Positions 27,682-36,278 of a DNA stretch of 64,000 nt are shown here, piece after piece; positions within the stretch are counted from its first letter, which is position 1; every line of letters starts with the position of its first letter. The notes beneath the pieces are model-generated. The model ran no database searches. It was not told where the DNA came from and saw only the letters and a program-made list of their open reading frames with translations. This DNA comes from Komagataeibacter xylinus (GTDB lineage Bacteria > Pseudomonadota > Alphaproteobacteria > Acetobacterales > Acetobacteraceae). Made by a program: the position numbers and the translations under genes. The stretch is from NCBI RefSeq assembly GCF_009834365.1, contig NZ_CP041348.1, forward strand, positions 186,001 through 250,000, read 5' to 3'.

Positions 27682-28665
27682 ATGATTCAGGATTCAACAT
27701 TCAGTATTCATCGACTTCGCTTCGATGAGACCTATCATCCATCTGACCGGACGCGTCTCACGACCAATTTTGCCAATCTGGCGAGAGGGGAAAGCCGTCA
27801 GGAAAATCTACGTAATGTCATCAGAATGATTGACAATCGTTTCAATGAACTGGCGCATTGGGATAACCCCACGAGAGACCGTTATTCCATTGAACTGGAA
27901 ATTGTCTCTGTAGAGATGGATCTCGCTTTTGCTGGAAAAAATGACAGTTTTCCTCTGATTGAAGTATTGTACACAACGATTGTCGATAAAAAGGAAAATA
28001 GGCGTATAGAAGGTCTCGCAGGGAACAGCTTTTCCTCATATGTGAGAGATTATGATTTCAGCGTGCTGCTGCCGAAATATAATAAAGACAAGACAGAATT
28101 CAGCGTTCCTCACAATTACGGAGATCTGCATGGCAATCTCTTTAAAAGTGTTATAAATTCCGCCGCATATAAAAAGAACTTCAAAAAACGTCCTTTGATA
28201 TGCCTCAGTGTTTCTACCAACCGGACCTATCATCGGACAGAAAATCAGCACCCTATTCTGGGTGTTGAATACCAGCAGCGTGAATTCTCACTCACGGACG
28301 AATATTTTGCAAAAATGGGGATGAAGGTTCGCTATTTCATGCCCTCCAACAGTGCAGCTCCGCTGGCGTTCTATTTTTTCGGTGATCTGCTGTCTGATTA
28401 CTCCACGCTTGAACTTATCAGCACCATCAGCACGATGGAGTCCTTTCAGAAGGTTTACCGCCCTGAAATCTACAACGCCAATGCCTCGGCAGCCGATTGT
28501 TACAAGCCCAGTCTGAAGCACCAGGATTATTCAAATACCCTCATTATCTATGACCGGGAGGAACGCACTCAGCTGGCAACGGCACAGGGGAAGTATACGG
28601 AAGAGAATTTCAGCGAACCTTACTACGATGTTCTTGAGCAGTGGTCTGCCAGCTACGCCGCCTGA
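27682..28665 (+). CDS. mesX: MesX (DUF1852), partner of the MesD methionine synthase
   Basis: The product is 327 residues of the DUF1852 family. Work on folate-independent methionine synthases showed that MesD enzymes need this protein, and oxygen, to make methionine. Its chemistry is not settled. I start it at ATG 27682 (MIQDSTFSIHRLRF); the frame runs 32 codons upstream but that part (YRLVWFWFFREK) does not look like family sequence. mesD begins 27 bases after its stop. Base composition is clearly lower in GC than the surrounding backbone, consistent with separate acquisition. Confidence 0.87.
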   Translation: MIQDSTFSIHRLRFDETYHPSDRTRLTTNFANLARGESRQENLRNVIRMIDNRFNELAHWDNPTRDRYSIELEIVSVEMDLAFAGKNDSFPLIEVLYTTIVDKKENRRIEGLAGNSFSSYVRDYDFSVLLPKYNKDKTEFSVPHNYGDLHGNLFKSVINSAAYKKNFKKRPLICLSVSTNRTYHRTENQHPILGVEYQQREFSLTDEYFAKMGMKVRYFMPSNSAAPLAFYFFGDLLSDYSTLELISTISTMESFQKVYRPEIYNANASAADCYKPSLKHQDYSNTLIIYDREERTQLATAQGKYTEENFSEPYYDVLEQWSASYAA

Positions 28666-28692
28666 TCAATCAGAAATGCAGGATCAATTCTT

Positions 28693-29721
28693 ATGAAAAC
28701 GCTACTCCCGACCTCCACAGCCGGCAGCCTGCCCAAGCCGTCCTGGCTCGCCAAACCGGAGACCCTCTGGTCTCCCTGGAAATTGCACGGCGAGGAACTG
28801 ATCGAAGGTAAACAGGATGCGTTGCGCCTGACGTTGGACGATCAGGACCGGGCCGGTATTGATATCGTCAGCGATGGCGAACAGACGCGTCAGCATTTCG
28901 TCACAACATTTATCGAGCATCTCAGCGGCGTCGACTTTGAGAACCGTCAGACGGTTAAAATTCGCAACCGTTACGATGCCAGTGTGCCATCAGTTGTCGG
29001 TGCTGTGGCACGCGAGAAGCCTGTCTTTGTCGAGGATGCGAAGTTTTTACGCGCACTGACGAAGAAACCGATCAAATGGGCTCTCCCCGGCCCGATGACC
29101 ATGATCGACACGCTCTATGACGGCCACTACAAAAGCCGCGAAAAGCTGGCGTGGGAATTTGCCAGGATCCTCAATCAGGAAGCGAGAGAGCTGGAAGCGG
29201 CTGGCGTCGATATCATCCAGTTTGATGAGCCTGCCTTCAATGTGTTCTTCGATGAGGTGAATGACTGGGGCATCGCCACATTGGAAAAGGCCATTGAAGG
29301 CCTTAAATGCGAAACCGCCGTCCATATCTGCTATGGCTATGGTATCAAAGCCAATATCGACTGGAAAAACGCGCTGGGGGAAGAGTGGCGTCAGTATGAG
29401 GAAATCTTTCCCAAGATTCAAAAATCCAATATCGATCTTGTCTCTCTGGAATGTCAGAATTCCCGTGTTCCGATGGATCTGATCGAACTCATTCGCGGGA
29501 AAAAAGTGATGGTCGGCGCCATTGACGTTGCCACAAAAACCATTGAGACACCCGAAAAAGTCGCTGATATCTTGCGAAAAGCGCTTCAGTTTGTCGATGC
29601 CGACAAGCTTTATCCCTGCACGAACTGCGGCATGGCGCCTTTGCCGCGTGACGTGGCACGAGGCAAGCTCAATGCTCTGGGGGCAGGTGCGGAAATCGTT
29701 CGTAAAGAACTCTCGACCTGA
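28693..29721 (+). CDS. mesD: MesD-type folate-independent methionine synthase (core MetE fold)
   Basis: The product is 342 residues, equal to the C-terminal catalytic half of MetE and lacking the N-terminal half. Zinc and homocysteine ligands are visible: His and Cys in AVHICYGYG near residue 210, Glu in SLECQNSR near 251 and Cys in PCTNCGMAP near 310. The absence of the MetE folate-binding half and the adjoining DUF1852 gene point to the MesD family, which transfers a methyl group from a donor other than methyl-tetrahydrofolate. The natural donor is unknown. A ribosome site is not obvious. The gene is intact and likely in one operon with mesX. Confidence 0.87.
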   Translation: MKTLLPTSTAGSLPKPSWLAKPETLWSPWKLHGEELIEGKQDALRLTLDDQDRAGIDIVSDGEQTRQHFVTTFIEHLSGVDFENRQTVKIRNRYDASVPSVVGAVAREKPVFVEDAKFLRALTKKPIKWALPGPMTMIDTLYDGHYKSREKLAWEFARILNQEARELEAAGVDIIQFDEPAFNVFFDEVNDWGIATLEKAIEGLKCETAVHICYGYGIKANIDWKNALGEEWRQYEEIFPKIQKSNIDLVSLECQNSRVPMDLIELIRGKKVMVGAIDVATKTIETPEKVADILRKALQFVDADKLYPCTNCGMAPLPRDVARGKLNALGAGAEIVRKELST

Positions 29722-29879
29722 CAGACTGCCGTAGGTGGATTCCAAAAGAGGGAGAGAAGTAGAGACGACCATGTCGATACGCTCTCCCTTGGGCAAGCAG
29801 GATACGATTCAGCTTCTCCATGACGTCAGGGTTTCGGGGGAGATCAACAGTCTTGCAACATCGTCCGCACTGTAAAACG

Positions 29880-30173
29880 TCAGCGAAAAGCGTCCTGAAG
29901 CCTGGCAGGGGTGAGGGGGCGTGTGCCGATGTCTTGCATCGTTATGATCAGCCGTTCGACATCTCTTGCCGTATCGGCCATGGGGCGGGAAGCGCCGAGC
30001 ACATGGCTGAACCGGCGCAAACGCTTGCGGCACTCTCCCCGTCGACAGCCGACGATTTTGTGAGTTTCCGAGAGGAAATCGACAAAACGGGATATCTGTT
30101 CTCCTTTGGACAGCACCGGGCGATCAGGCATTTGAAGATAGCGCATGATGTCTGCGGCAAGGGTCTGTGGCAT
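29880..30173 (-). CDS. Small hypothetical protein, not recognised
   Basis: The open frame of 97 codons starts at ATG 30173 (a TTG lies 4 codons upstream). The product is mostly helical and basic, with the segment RYLQMPDRPVLSKGEQISRFVDFLSE and a C-terminus VERLIITMQDIGTRPLTPARLQDAF. The even composition and domain-like helical pattern suggest a real gene rather than a shadow, but I recognise no family. It is on the same strand as queH and metF and about 150 bases past the mesD end, facing it. Confidence 0.45.
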   Translation of the reverse strand: MPQTLAADIMRYLQMPDRPVLSKGEQISRFVDFLSETHKIVGCRRGECRKRLRRFSHVLGASRPMADTARDVERLIITMQDIGTRPLTPARLQDAFR

Positions 30174-30209
30174 GGTGCGCGTCAAAGCCTGAGCCGCATT
30201 TCATCCGGC

Positions 30210-30383
30210 TCAACGAAACCAGGGCACCACGCAACACGGGCATCCGAACGGGCTTTCGTCATCAGGATCGTCGCAGGCCAGAGATGGACCGGCCCGATGA
30301 CGAGCCTGGTGGTTCAGCCTCGGCACAATCGTCGTAGTGTCGGAAAACGCCTCGTCGTCCTGCGGCGTGTTATGAGGCGTCAT
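30210..30383 (-). CDS. Very small Cys-containing hypothetical protein
   Basis: The frame has 57 codons from ATG 30383, which overlaps the last 14 bases of queH. The product ends [17 protein letters not shown], where the CPCC group is suggestive of a small metal-binding or redox protein. Its start overlapping queH suggests translational coupling. There is no family assignment, and it could be a chance frame. Confidence 0.35.
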   Translation of the reverse strand: MTPHNTPQDDEAFSDTTTIVPRLNHQARHRAGPSLACDDPDDESPFGCPCCVVPWFR

Positions 30384-31032
30384 CGTTCGTTCCATAATAC
30401 AGCTTGCCAAGTTCGATCGCCGGGCGGCCCTGGCTGCGACGATGGGCGTTGGTATCCCGCAGCGAATAGGCGCAACCGCAATATTCCTGCTGGTAGAAGC
30501 GCTCCTGCTTGCTGATCTCGATCATCCGGGCGGAGCCTCCCCCTTTGCGCCAGTTGAAATCCCAGTAGGACAGCCCGTCATAGGGAGATACGGCGCGTTG
30601 CCCGCACTCGTTGATCTGCGCCATGTTCTTCCATCGTGAAATACCGAGCGAACTCGTCATGACCGGGAAATCATGCTCATGGGCGTAGAGTGCGGTCCGC
30701 TCGAAGCGCATGTCGAAGCACATGGTGCATCGTACGCCACGTTCCGGCTCCCATTCCATGCCTTTCGCCCGGGCGAACCAGTTATCCTTGTCGTAATCAG
30801 CGTCGATAAAAGGAACATCATGTTTTTCGGCAAACCGGATGTTTTCGTCCTTGCGGAGGAGATACTCCCGCTCGGGGTGGATGTTCGGGTTGTAGAAGAA
30901 GATCGTGTAGTCGATGCCCGATGCCGTCATCGCCTCCATCACCTCACCCGAACATGGTGCGCAGCATGAATGGAGAAGCACCTTCCTCTGTCCGCCCGGC
31001 GGTGTCAGAATTTGTCTCGGCTTCTCGTTCAT
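30370..31032 (-). CDS. queH: QueH, epoxyqueuosine reductase
   Basis: The product is 220 residues. QueH reduces epoxyqueuosine to queuosine in tRNA, the last step of the pathway, without cobalamin (unlike QueG). Conserved cysteines are visible in [14 protein letters not shown] near residue 22, in [20 protein letters not shown] near 100 and in [11 protein letters not shown] near 175, matching the iron-sulfur and metal sites of the family. ATG 31032 (MNEKPRQIL) lies within the 3' end of metF; the two genes overlap by 89 bases in different frames. This is a tight, probably coupled pair. No functional link with methionine synthesis is obvious. Confidence 0.9.
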   Translation of the reverse strand: MNEKPRQILTPPGGQRKVLLHSCCAPCSGEVMEAMTASGIDYTIFFYNPNIHPEREYLLRKDENIRFAEKHDVPFIDADYDKDNWFARAKGMEWEPERGVRCTMCFDMRFERTALYAHEHDFPVMTSSLGISRWKNMAQINECGQRAVSPYDGLSYWDFNWRKGGGSARMIEISKQERFYQQEYCGCAYSLRDTNAHRRSQGRPAIELGKLYYGTNDDAS

Positions 31033-32002
31033 CACTTGTCTCTTCCTGTTCCGGATAGTCTGCCACATGATCCAATATGGAACGGCCGATCTCCTGCAGT
31101 CCGAGGATATGGGCGATTGCATAAGTCGGGTCCGCACGATTCAACGTGGAGATATGAAATTCGTTGATACCGTTGGCCTGCAAGGTTCGGATCTGCTCCA
31201 CCGCCACAATACTGGCGACGATGCGCCGGAGTTCCGGGTTTTCGTCGGTGTCTTCAAACAGACGCCTGAGCCAGGCTGGCACCGCGACCCCACAAAGCGC
31301 CGAGAAGCGTGCCACCTGCTCGTAATTCGAGACCGGCATGATGCCCGGAATGATGGGCGCGTTGATACCAGCGGACTGACACCGGTCAAGGAAGCGCAGG
31401 CAGGTCGAAGCGTCAAAGAAATATTGCGTGATGGCGCGTGTGGCCCCCGCATCAAGCTTACTTTTGAGATTGTCGAGATCGGCTTCAGGGCTAAGGGCTG
31501 CCGGATGCGTTTCCGGGTAGGCAGCGACGGAGATGTCAAAATCGGCGATACGACGTAACCCCGCGACGAGATCGCGGGCATAGGCATAACCACCCGGATG
31601 CGGAGTGTAGTCCGCTGTTCCCGCTGGTGGATCGCCGCGCAGTGCCACGATGTGCCTGATCCCTGCTTCCCAATAGCTGCGGGCGATAGCGTCGACTTCT
31701 TCCCGTGTCGCACCGACACATGTCAGATGGGCAGCCGGTACGAGGTCAGTCTCACGTCTGAGGCGCAACACCGTCGCATAAGTGCTGGCCTGAGTGCTTC
31801 CGCCCGCACCATAGGTCACGGACGCGAAGCACGGCGAGAGCGGTGCAAGGCGCCGGATGCATTGCCATAACCGCTGCTCCATAGGTTCTGTTCTTGGCGG
31901 GACGAATTCAAAGGAAAGCGCAGGTGGCGGCATGTCGCAGCTGCACGACAGCAGGTTGCCGATCCGTTCCTCCGAGACCAATCCGTTCAATCTGTCTGTC
32001 AT
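30944..32002 (-). CDS. metF: MetF, methylenetetrahydrofolate reductase
   Basis: The product is 352 residues, an FAD enzyme reducing 5,10-methylene-THF to 5-methyl-THF. Family motifs are seen in order: [79 protein letters not shown] and [13 protein letters not shown]. The C-terminal 45 residues are acidic and variable. ATG 32002 is preferred over a start 14 codons earlier. It is divergent from the metR-like gene, which probably controls it. Since the neighbouring methionine synthase is of the folate-independent type, the user of its product is not evident within the window. Confidence 0.92.
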   Translation of the reverse strand: MTDRLNGLVSEERIGNLLSCSCDMPPPALSFEFVPPRTEPMEQRLWQCIRRLAPLSPCFASVTYGAGGSTQASTYATVLRLRRETDLVPAAHLTCVGATREEVDAIARSYWEAGIRHIVALRGDPPAGTADYTPHPGGYAYARDLVAGLRRIADFDISVAAYPETHPAALSPEADLDNLKSKLDAGATRAITQYFFDASTCLRFLDRCQSAGINAPIIPGIMPVSNYEQVARFSALCGVAVPAWLRRLFEDTDENPELRRIVASIVAVEQIRTLQANGINEFHISTLNRADPTYAIAHILGLQEIGRSILDHVADYPEQEETSDEREAETNSDTAGRTEEGASPFMLRTMFG

Positions 32003-32200
32003 GTCAGTTGCAGGGAAACACAATCTCCGGCTCGTTCCCTGCATGTCTCATGCTGGCGATCGAATTTGTATTCAGATTCAGAGCACAAGAGGCCACGATT
32101 ATCGGTCGGGATCATAGAAAGCTATCCGAAAGAATCCTGTAAACCATCACGATAAAAGTTTATGTAAGTGAACTGAAATGATATGTTTTTATAATTATAT

Positions 32201-32215
32201 GAATTTCGTGCATTC
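32201..32215. promoter_or_regulatory. Possible LysR/MetR-type dyad between metF and metR
   Basis: GAAT-N7-ATTC lies 13 bases before the metR start, in an AT-rich divergent region (32003-32227). A LysR-type regulator would be expected to bind here. The arms are short and the call is tentative. Confidence 0.3.
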
Positions 32216-32227
32216 GAGAGGTAAGTC

Positions 32228-33127
32228 ATGAGTGTTCTGGAGCGCAGTCATCTGACAATTATTCGGGAAGTCGCGCGAGAAGGCTCATTGACGGCCGCAG
32301 GAATGCGTCTGAACCTGACCCAGCCGGCGCTCAGCCATGCCATCCGCAAGATTGAACAGCAGCTTGGCGTCAAGATATGGCGCCGTGAGGGACGTTCCCT
32401 TGTGCTCAACCAGGCAGGCGAATGGCTGCTTTCTCTGGCGAACCGTCTGCTTCCTCAATTTGAGCTCGCGGAAAGCCGCCTTGAGCAGTTCGCAAATGGC
32501 GGGCGTGGCACACTCCGCATCGGCATGGAGTGTCATCCCTGCTATCAGTGGCTTCTGAAGGTGGTCTCCCCTTATTTGGAGAGGTGGCCCAAAGTTGATG
32601 TGGATGTGCGGCAGAAGTTCCAGTTTGGCGGTATTGGTGCGTTGTTCAGCAATGAAATCGATATCGTGGTCACGCCTGATCCGCTTTACAAACCTGGCCT
32701 GAAATTCACGCCGGTATTCGATTATGAACTTGTTCTGGCCGTTGGCCCTGGACATCCTCTGCGGAATGAGAAGTTTGTCTTGCCGGAGCAACTTGCGGGC
32801 GAAACATTGATCACCTATCCCGTTCCATCCGAGCGGTTGGATATCTATACACAGTTTCTGCAGCCTGCTGGTATTGGTCCGCGGCATCAGAAACAAATTG
32901 AAACCACTGATATCATGCTGGTGATGGTGGCACATGGACGGGGCGTTGCAGCACTTCCTCGCTGGCTTGTGGAAGAGTACGCTTCCCGCTTTGATCTTTA
33001 TCCTGTGAAGCTTGGCAAGAAAGGCATTGCAAAACAGATATTTCTTGGTTGCCGCGAAACTGATGAAGAGATTCGATACCTGCAAGATTTTATCGAATTC
33101 GCCGCTTCACCTGATTCAGACACTTAA
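32228..33127 (+). CDS. metR: MetR-like LysR-family regulator of methionine genes
   Basis: The product is 299 residues. An N-terminal winged helix (EGSLTAAGMRLNLTQPALSHAIRKIEQQLG, about residues 19-50) is followed by a LysR substrate domain. The segment LRIGMECHPCYQWLLKV at about residue 95 is a close match to the corresponding region of MetR, which senses homocysteine. Location next to divergent metF supports the call. It may also act on mesX-mesD, 2.5 kb away. Confidence 0.85.
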   Translation: MSVLERSHLTIIREVAREGSLTAAGMRLNLTQPALSHAIRKIEQQLGVKIWRREGRSLVLNQAGEWLLSLANRLLPQFELAESRLEQFANGGRGTLRIGMECHPCYQWLLKVVSPYLERWPKVDVDVRQKFQFGGIGALFSNEIDIVVTPDPLYKPGLKFTPVFDYELVLAVGPGHPLRNEKFVLPEQLAGETLITYPVPSERLDIYTQFLQPAGIGPRHQKQIETTDIMLVMVAHGRGVAALPRWLVEEYASRFDLYPVKLGKKGIAKQIFLGCRETDEEIRYLQDFIEFAASPDSDT

Positions 33128-33202
33128 GTATTGCCTTCGAAATCCACATATAGAACCTACTTGTTTTTTTACAATGTCCGGTTTCTCTGTTTTCCTTTCG
33201 AT

Positions 33203-33224
33203 ACCGGACCTTCCGTATTCCCCC
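33203..33224 (+). repeat. Short direct repeat at module boundary, left copy
   Basis: Twenty of 22 bases match 38228-38249 in the same orientation (core ACCGGACCTTC and ATTCCCCC). The two copies bracket the relBE-antiporter-alkene reductase-mazEF block. The flanking 33128-33397 holds no other gene. Confidence 0.45.
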
Positions 33225-33397
33225 TGAACGGTCAGTCCGCTCAGTGATATAGAAGCGGACCTGCTGCTTACGCCTCTTTTCTGCCGTTTCCGCAACCGAT
33301 CAGGTTTCTCGAATGCAGACATCAGCATCGACCATCTTTCGCTTCATTTGTACCAACAACTGTGATACATATGTGCATACACGCAAGGAGGCTTTGT

Positions 33398-33658
33398 ATG
33401 TCTGCTGTTACATTCCGGGTAGATGAAACGCTGAAGGCAGCCGCAGTTAAGAAGTTGTCGGCTCAAGGCATTTCACTTTCTGACGCACTGCGCGATACGC
33501 TCGCGTATATTGCTGAAACGGGTCGCTCTCCCGTCAAGCGGAGGCTTGTCACAGACGAGGATGCGGAGCTTATCGAGATTGTGCGCGAACGCCTAAAAAA
33601 CCCTGCCCAAAAGCATCGTATGACTTTTGCAGAGCTTAAGAACCGTCATCGCGAATGA
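33398..33658 (+). CDS. RelB/DinJ-type antitoxin
   Basis: The product is 86 residues. The N-terminus MSAVTFRVDETLKAAAVKKL is a ribbon-helix-helix DNA-binding region typical of RelB/DinJ antitoxins, and the C-terminal half is charged and toxin-binding. A good ribosome site AAGGAG (33385-33390) decides ATG 33398 over an upstream in-frame start. The stop overlaps the toxin start. Direct repeats TGTGATACA and TGTGCATACA upstream (33361-33381) may be its operator. It keeps the RelE partner neutral and stabilises the element. Confidence 0.85.
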   Translation: MSAVTFRVDETLKAAAVKKLSAQGISLSDALRDTLAYIAETGRSPVKRRLVTDEDAELIEIVRERLKNPAQKHRMTFAELKNRHRE

Positions 33659-33948
33659 AAGAGTATTGTCTTGAATTCGACGACAGAGCGCTCAGAGAGT
33701 GGGATGCTCTTGACGGCAGCGTGCGTAAGAAATTTGAAAAGAAGCTGGAAAAGCTGATCTGGAACCCTCACTCTCCAGGAAACGAACTGCATCGCGACCT
33801 ATCAGGGTTTTATAAGATCAAGCTTCTGAAAGATGGTTACCGCCTTGTTTATCAGGTCATCGACGAACGGATCGTCATCTATGTAATTGCCGTTGGCCGG
33901 AGAGCCGATAATGAGATTTATGAACTGGCTTCGAAGCGAACAGAGTGA
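33655..33948 (+). CDS. RelE/ParE-superfamily toxin
   Basis: The product is 97 residues. The RelE fold shows LEFDDRALREWDALDGSVRKKFEKKL then NELHRDLSGFYKIKLLKDGYRLVYQV, with basic residues (Lys, Arg) in the positions that contact ribosomal A-site mRNA in RelE toxins. The start overlaps the antitoxin stop (ATGA). By family it is a ribosome-dependent mRNA endonuclease. It is intact and paired with the RelB-like antitoxin. Confidence 0.87.
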   Translation: MKEYCLEFDDRALREWDALDGSVRKKFEKKLEKLIWNPHSPGNELHRDLSGFYKIKLLKDGYRLVYQVIDERIVIYVIAVGRRADNEIYELASKRTE

Positions 33949-34078
33949 ATTTACTTTCTTGGTAGAAAGTCAGCTCCCGCCTCATTTTTGTCATTCAATG
34001 CCCGGTTAAGCTTCTCGAATAGCGGACTATTTTCGGTTTTTCTTGACGTAAGGAGCCTGAGCAGTCAGCGGTGAGGTC

Positions 34079-35341
34079 ATGGATACCATCAGCCTTCTTG
34101 CTCTACTCCTGACGCTCTCGGCAGGCTTCAGCATTCTCAACCACCATACGTTGCGTGTTCCTGTCACGATCGGCGTTCTGGTCTTCTCATTGCTGACCTC
34201 GCTTCTGGTCATGATCCTGAACCCTCTGATCCCGGCCTATGACCTTCAGGCTCTCCCACGGTCTGTACTCGGCGCGATCAATCTGCCTGCGGCACTTCTG
34301 AACGGTGCCCTGTCGCTGCTGCTTTTTGTGGGAGCCATGCAGGTGGATGTCGGGCATCTGCGAGCAAAGCTGATGTCTGTGACCGCTCTCTCCATTCTGG
34401 GAACCGTTCTGGCCGTGGCGTTTCTGGCGGTCGCGGCGTGGTGTGTTTTCCCGCTGCTGGGCCATGCCGTTCCCTTTACATGGTGCATCGTGCTCGGCGC
34501 TATCCTCGCTCCGACAGACCCGGTTTCGGTCGTGGGAATGCTGAAACGTCTGGGACTGCCAGGACCGCTACAGGCCGTCTTTGCGGGCGAGAGCCTGTTC
34601 AATGACGGCGTGGGCGTCGTCATTTTCGGTGTGACGATCGGGCTGGCGACTGGAGACAGTCAAGGGGTGGGCGCTTCTGAGATTGCCATGAGCTTCTGCC
34701 GCGAAGCGCTCGGTGGTGGTCTTCTTGGAGCGATAACCGGGTGGATTGCTCTTCGTGTGCTCAAGGGACAGCGTGACCCGCATATTGATCTGCTGACCTC
34801 GCTGGCTCTGGCGACCGGAACCTTCAGCATCGCCAATCAGTTGGGGATGTCCGGTGCGATTGCCGTCGTCGTGGCCGGTCTCTGCTTCGGAACCAGCTAC
34901 AGCCATTCCATTTTCGATGAAGTATCGCGCAAGGAACTCGACATTGCATGGACGCTGATTGACGAAGTGCTGAACGTCCTGCTGTTCATGCTCATCGGCT
35001 TTGAAATACTGGAGATCACGCCGCATCTGTTCACGGTTCTGGCGACGCTTGCCGTGATCCCGCTGTCCATTGCCGTGCGGGCATTGAGTGTGCTGTTCTC
35101 CACCCTGCCGGTTCATCTCCGGCAGTGGGAGCGGGGCCGTGTCCTCGGCATCCTGACATGGGGCGGCCTGCGTGGCGGCATCTCGGTTTCTCTGGCGCTT
35201 GGCCTGCCGCACGGAGACCTGCGTGATCTGCTGCTGCCTGTCTGTTACGGTGTCGTGGTGTTCACCATCATCGTGCAGGGGCTGACCATGGAGCGGGTCG
35301 CCCGCAGGCTCTATCCGTCAATCGTCTCCCGGCCGCAGTAA
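34079..35341 (+). CDS. CPA1-family Na+(K+)/H+ antiporter (NhaP-like)
   Basis: The product is 420 residues with about 12 membrane segments. The ion-binding core shows GAILAPTDPVSVVGMLKRLG then GESLFNDGVGVVIFG (the essential Asn-Asp pair), and TWGGLRGGISVSLALGLP later. These are hallmarks of the CPA1/NhaP group, which exchange Na+ or K+ for protons. The yoaK-like gene starts directly at its stop, so the two are co-transcribed. The first 30 bases of its coding region and about 65 bases upstream recur, at about 80 percent identity, at 51890-51987. Confidence 0.9.
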   Translation: MDTISLLALLLTLSAGFSILNHHTLRVPVTIGVLVFSLLTSLLVMILNPLIPAYDLQALPRSVLGAINLPAALLNGALSLLLFVGAMQVDVGHLRAKLMSVTALSILGTVLAVAFLAVAAWCVFPLLGHAVPFTWCIVLGAILAPTDPVSVVGMLKRLGLPGPLQAVFAGESLFNDGVGVVIFGVTIGLATGDSQGVGASEIAMSFCREALGGGLLGAITGWIALRVLKGQRDPHIDLLTSLALATGTFSIANQLGMSGAIAVVVAGLCFGTSYSHSIFDEVSRKELDIAWTLIDEVLNVLLFMLIGFEILEITPHLFTVLATLAVIPLSIAVRALSVLFSTLPVHLRQWERGRVLGILTWGGLRGGISVSLALGLPHGDLRDLLLPVCYGVVVFTIIVQGLTMERVARRLYPSIVSRPQ

Positions 35342-36024
35342 TGCCGTCTTCCCTTCTTCCCGTCTCGATTTCCGCCCGGCGGGTTCTCATTCTCGGGCTT
35401 GTCGCAGGCTATGTGGATGCCCTGAGTTTCGTCGATCTGAGCGGTGTCTTTGCCGGCGCGATGACCGGCAATACCACGCATATGGGCGCCTCGTTTATCA
35501 GTGGGAACTGGCAGCACGGCCTGCTTCTGATGGGTGTGCTGGGCGTATTTTTTCTTGCCGCTATTCTGGCCAGCCTGATGCGGCTGTTATGGTCGCCAGC
35601 TTGCGGGGTCATGGTCATGACGATCTTCATGGTTCTGGCGCAGGCGGTTCAGGGATCGTCCCTGCGTTACTGGGGAGAATTTCTCGTGCTTCCGGCACTT
35701 CTGGCCGTGCAGGGCGAAACGATCGCGAAATTCTCCGGCACGCCCATGCCCACGATCGTCGTGACGACAAACCTGTTAAAAGCCGCATCGGGAATTGCGG
35801 AATGGATGGCGTCATGGATTGCGCCGGACAGGAACATTCGCCCTATCGCAGGAAGCATTTTTCTGCCGCTACTTTCGTGGGGGGCTTTTCTGGCAGGCGT
35901 GATGGCCGCCGCTACGGGGCTGGCCCTGCACGGTAGTTTTCCGTTCCTCTGGCCCGTCCCTTTCCTTGTCTTTCTATACCGGGATATCTGGAAAACGGAG
36001 CGTTCCGGGCAGGACGATAATTGA
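35341..36024 (+). CDS. YoaK-family (DUF1275) membrane protein
   Basis: The product is 227 residues with 6 or so membrane segments. The N-terminal region RRVLILGLVAGYVDALSFVDLSGVFAGAMTGNT is diagnostic of the DUF1275 family (G-x-x-D-A-x-x-F and MTGN). Function is unknown. The ATG shares a base with the antiporter TAA stop, so expression is coupled. I see no terminator at its end but a cluster of CTGTC/GACAG dyads follows. Confidence 0.88.
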   Translation: MPSSLLPVSISARRVLILGLVAGYVDALSFVDLSGVFAGAMTGNTTHMGASFISGNWQHGLLLMGVLGVFFLAAILASLMRLLWSPACGVMVMTIFMVLAQAVQGSSLRYWGEFLVLPALLAVQGETIAKFSGTPMPTIVVTTNLLKAASGIAEWMASWIAPDRNIRPIAGSIFLPLLSWGAFLAGVMAAATGLALHGSFPFLWPVPFLVFLYRDIWKTERSGQDDN

Positions 36025-36028
36025 ACAC

Positions 36029-36178
36029 CCTGTCTGACAGGTCAGGATCAGACGCAGGACGTAACGCGTTTATGATGCGAATCTGCCTCTCGGTCAGGTC
36101 AGATTTTCATGCCTGACAGCCGACATTCAGCTTCCCCCCCAAATCTGCCTGTCGGCTTCACCAATTCAGCAGACAGGC
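36029..36178. promoter_or_regulatory. Cluster of CTGTC/GACAG palindromes upstream of the alkene reductase
   Basis: A 13-base palindrome CCTGTCTGACAGG (36029-36041) is followed by further copies of the half-site (TGCCTGACAGCC near 36110) and a 7-base inverted repeat GCCTGTC/GACAGGC at 36147-36153 and 36172-36178. Four related sites in 150 bases before the alkene reductase suggest an operator array for an unidentified regulator. No regulator gene adjoins. Confidence 0.45.
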
Positions 36179-36278
36179 AGTGCTCACCTCAAGTCAGACG
36201 AGGTTGTAAGCCTTCTGTTGTATTCCTCGTGAGGCTTCCCAAATTCATAGGAACTGCATCTTTTAAGAAGGATCTGTC

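Noticed and set aside
22264..31032. A functional link between QatC (QueC-like) and QueH
   Set aside because: Both belong to deazaguanine-related families, but they are in separate modules and QatC in defence is not known to feed queuosine synthesis.
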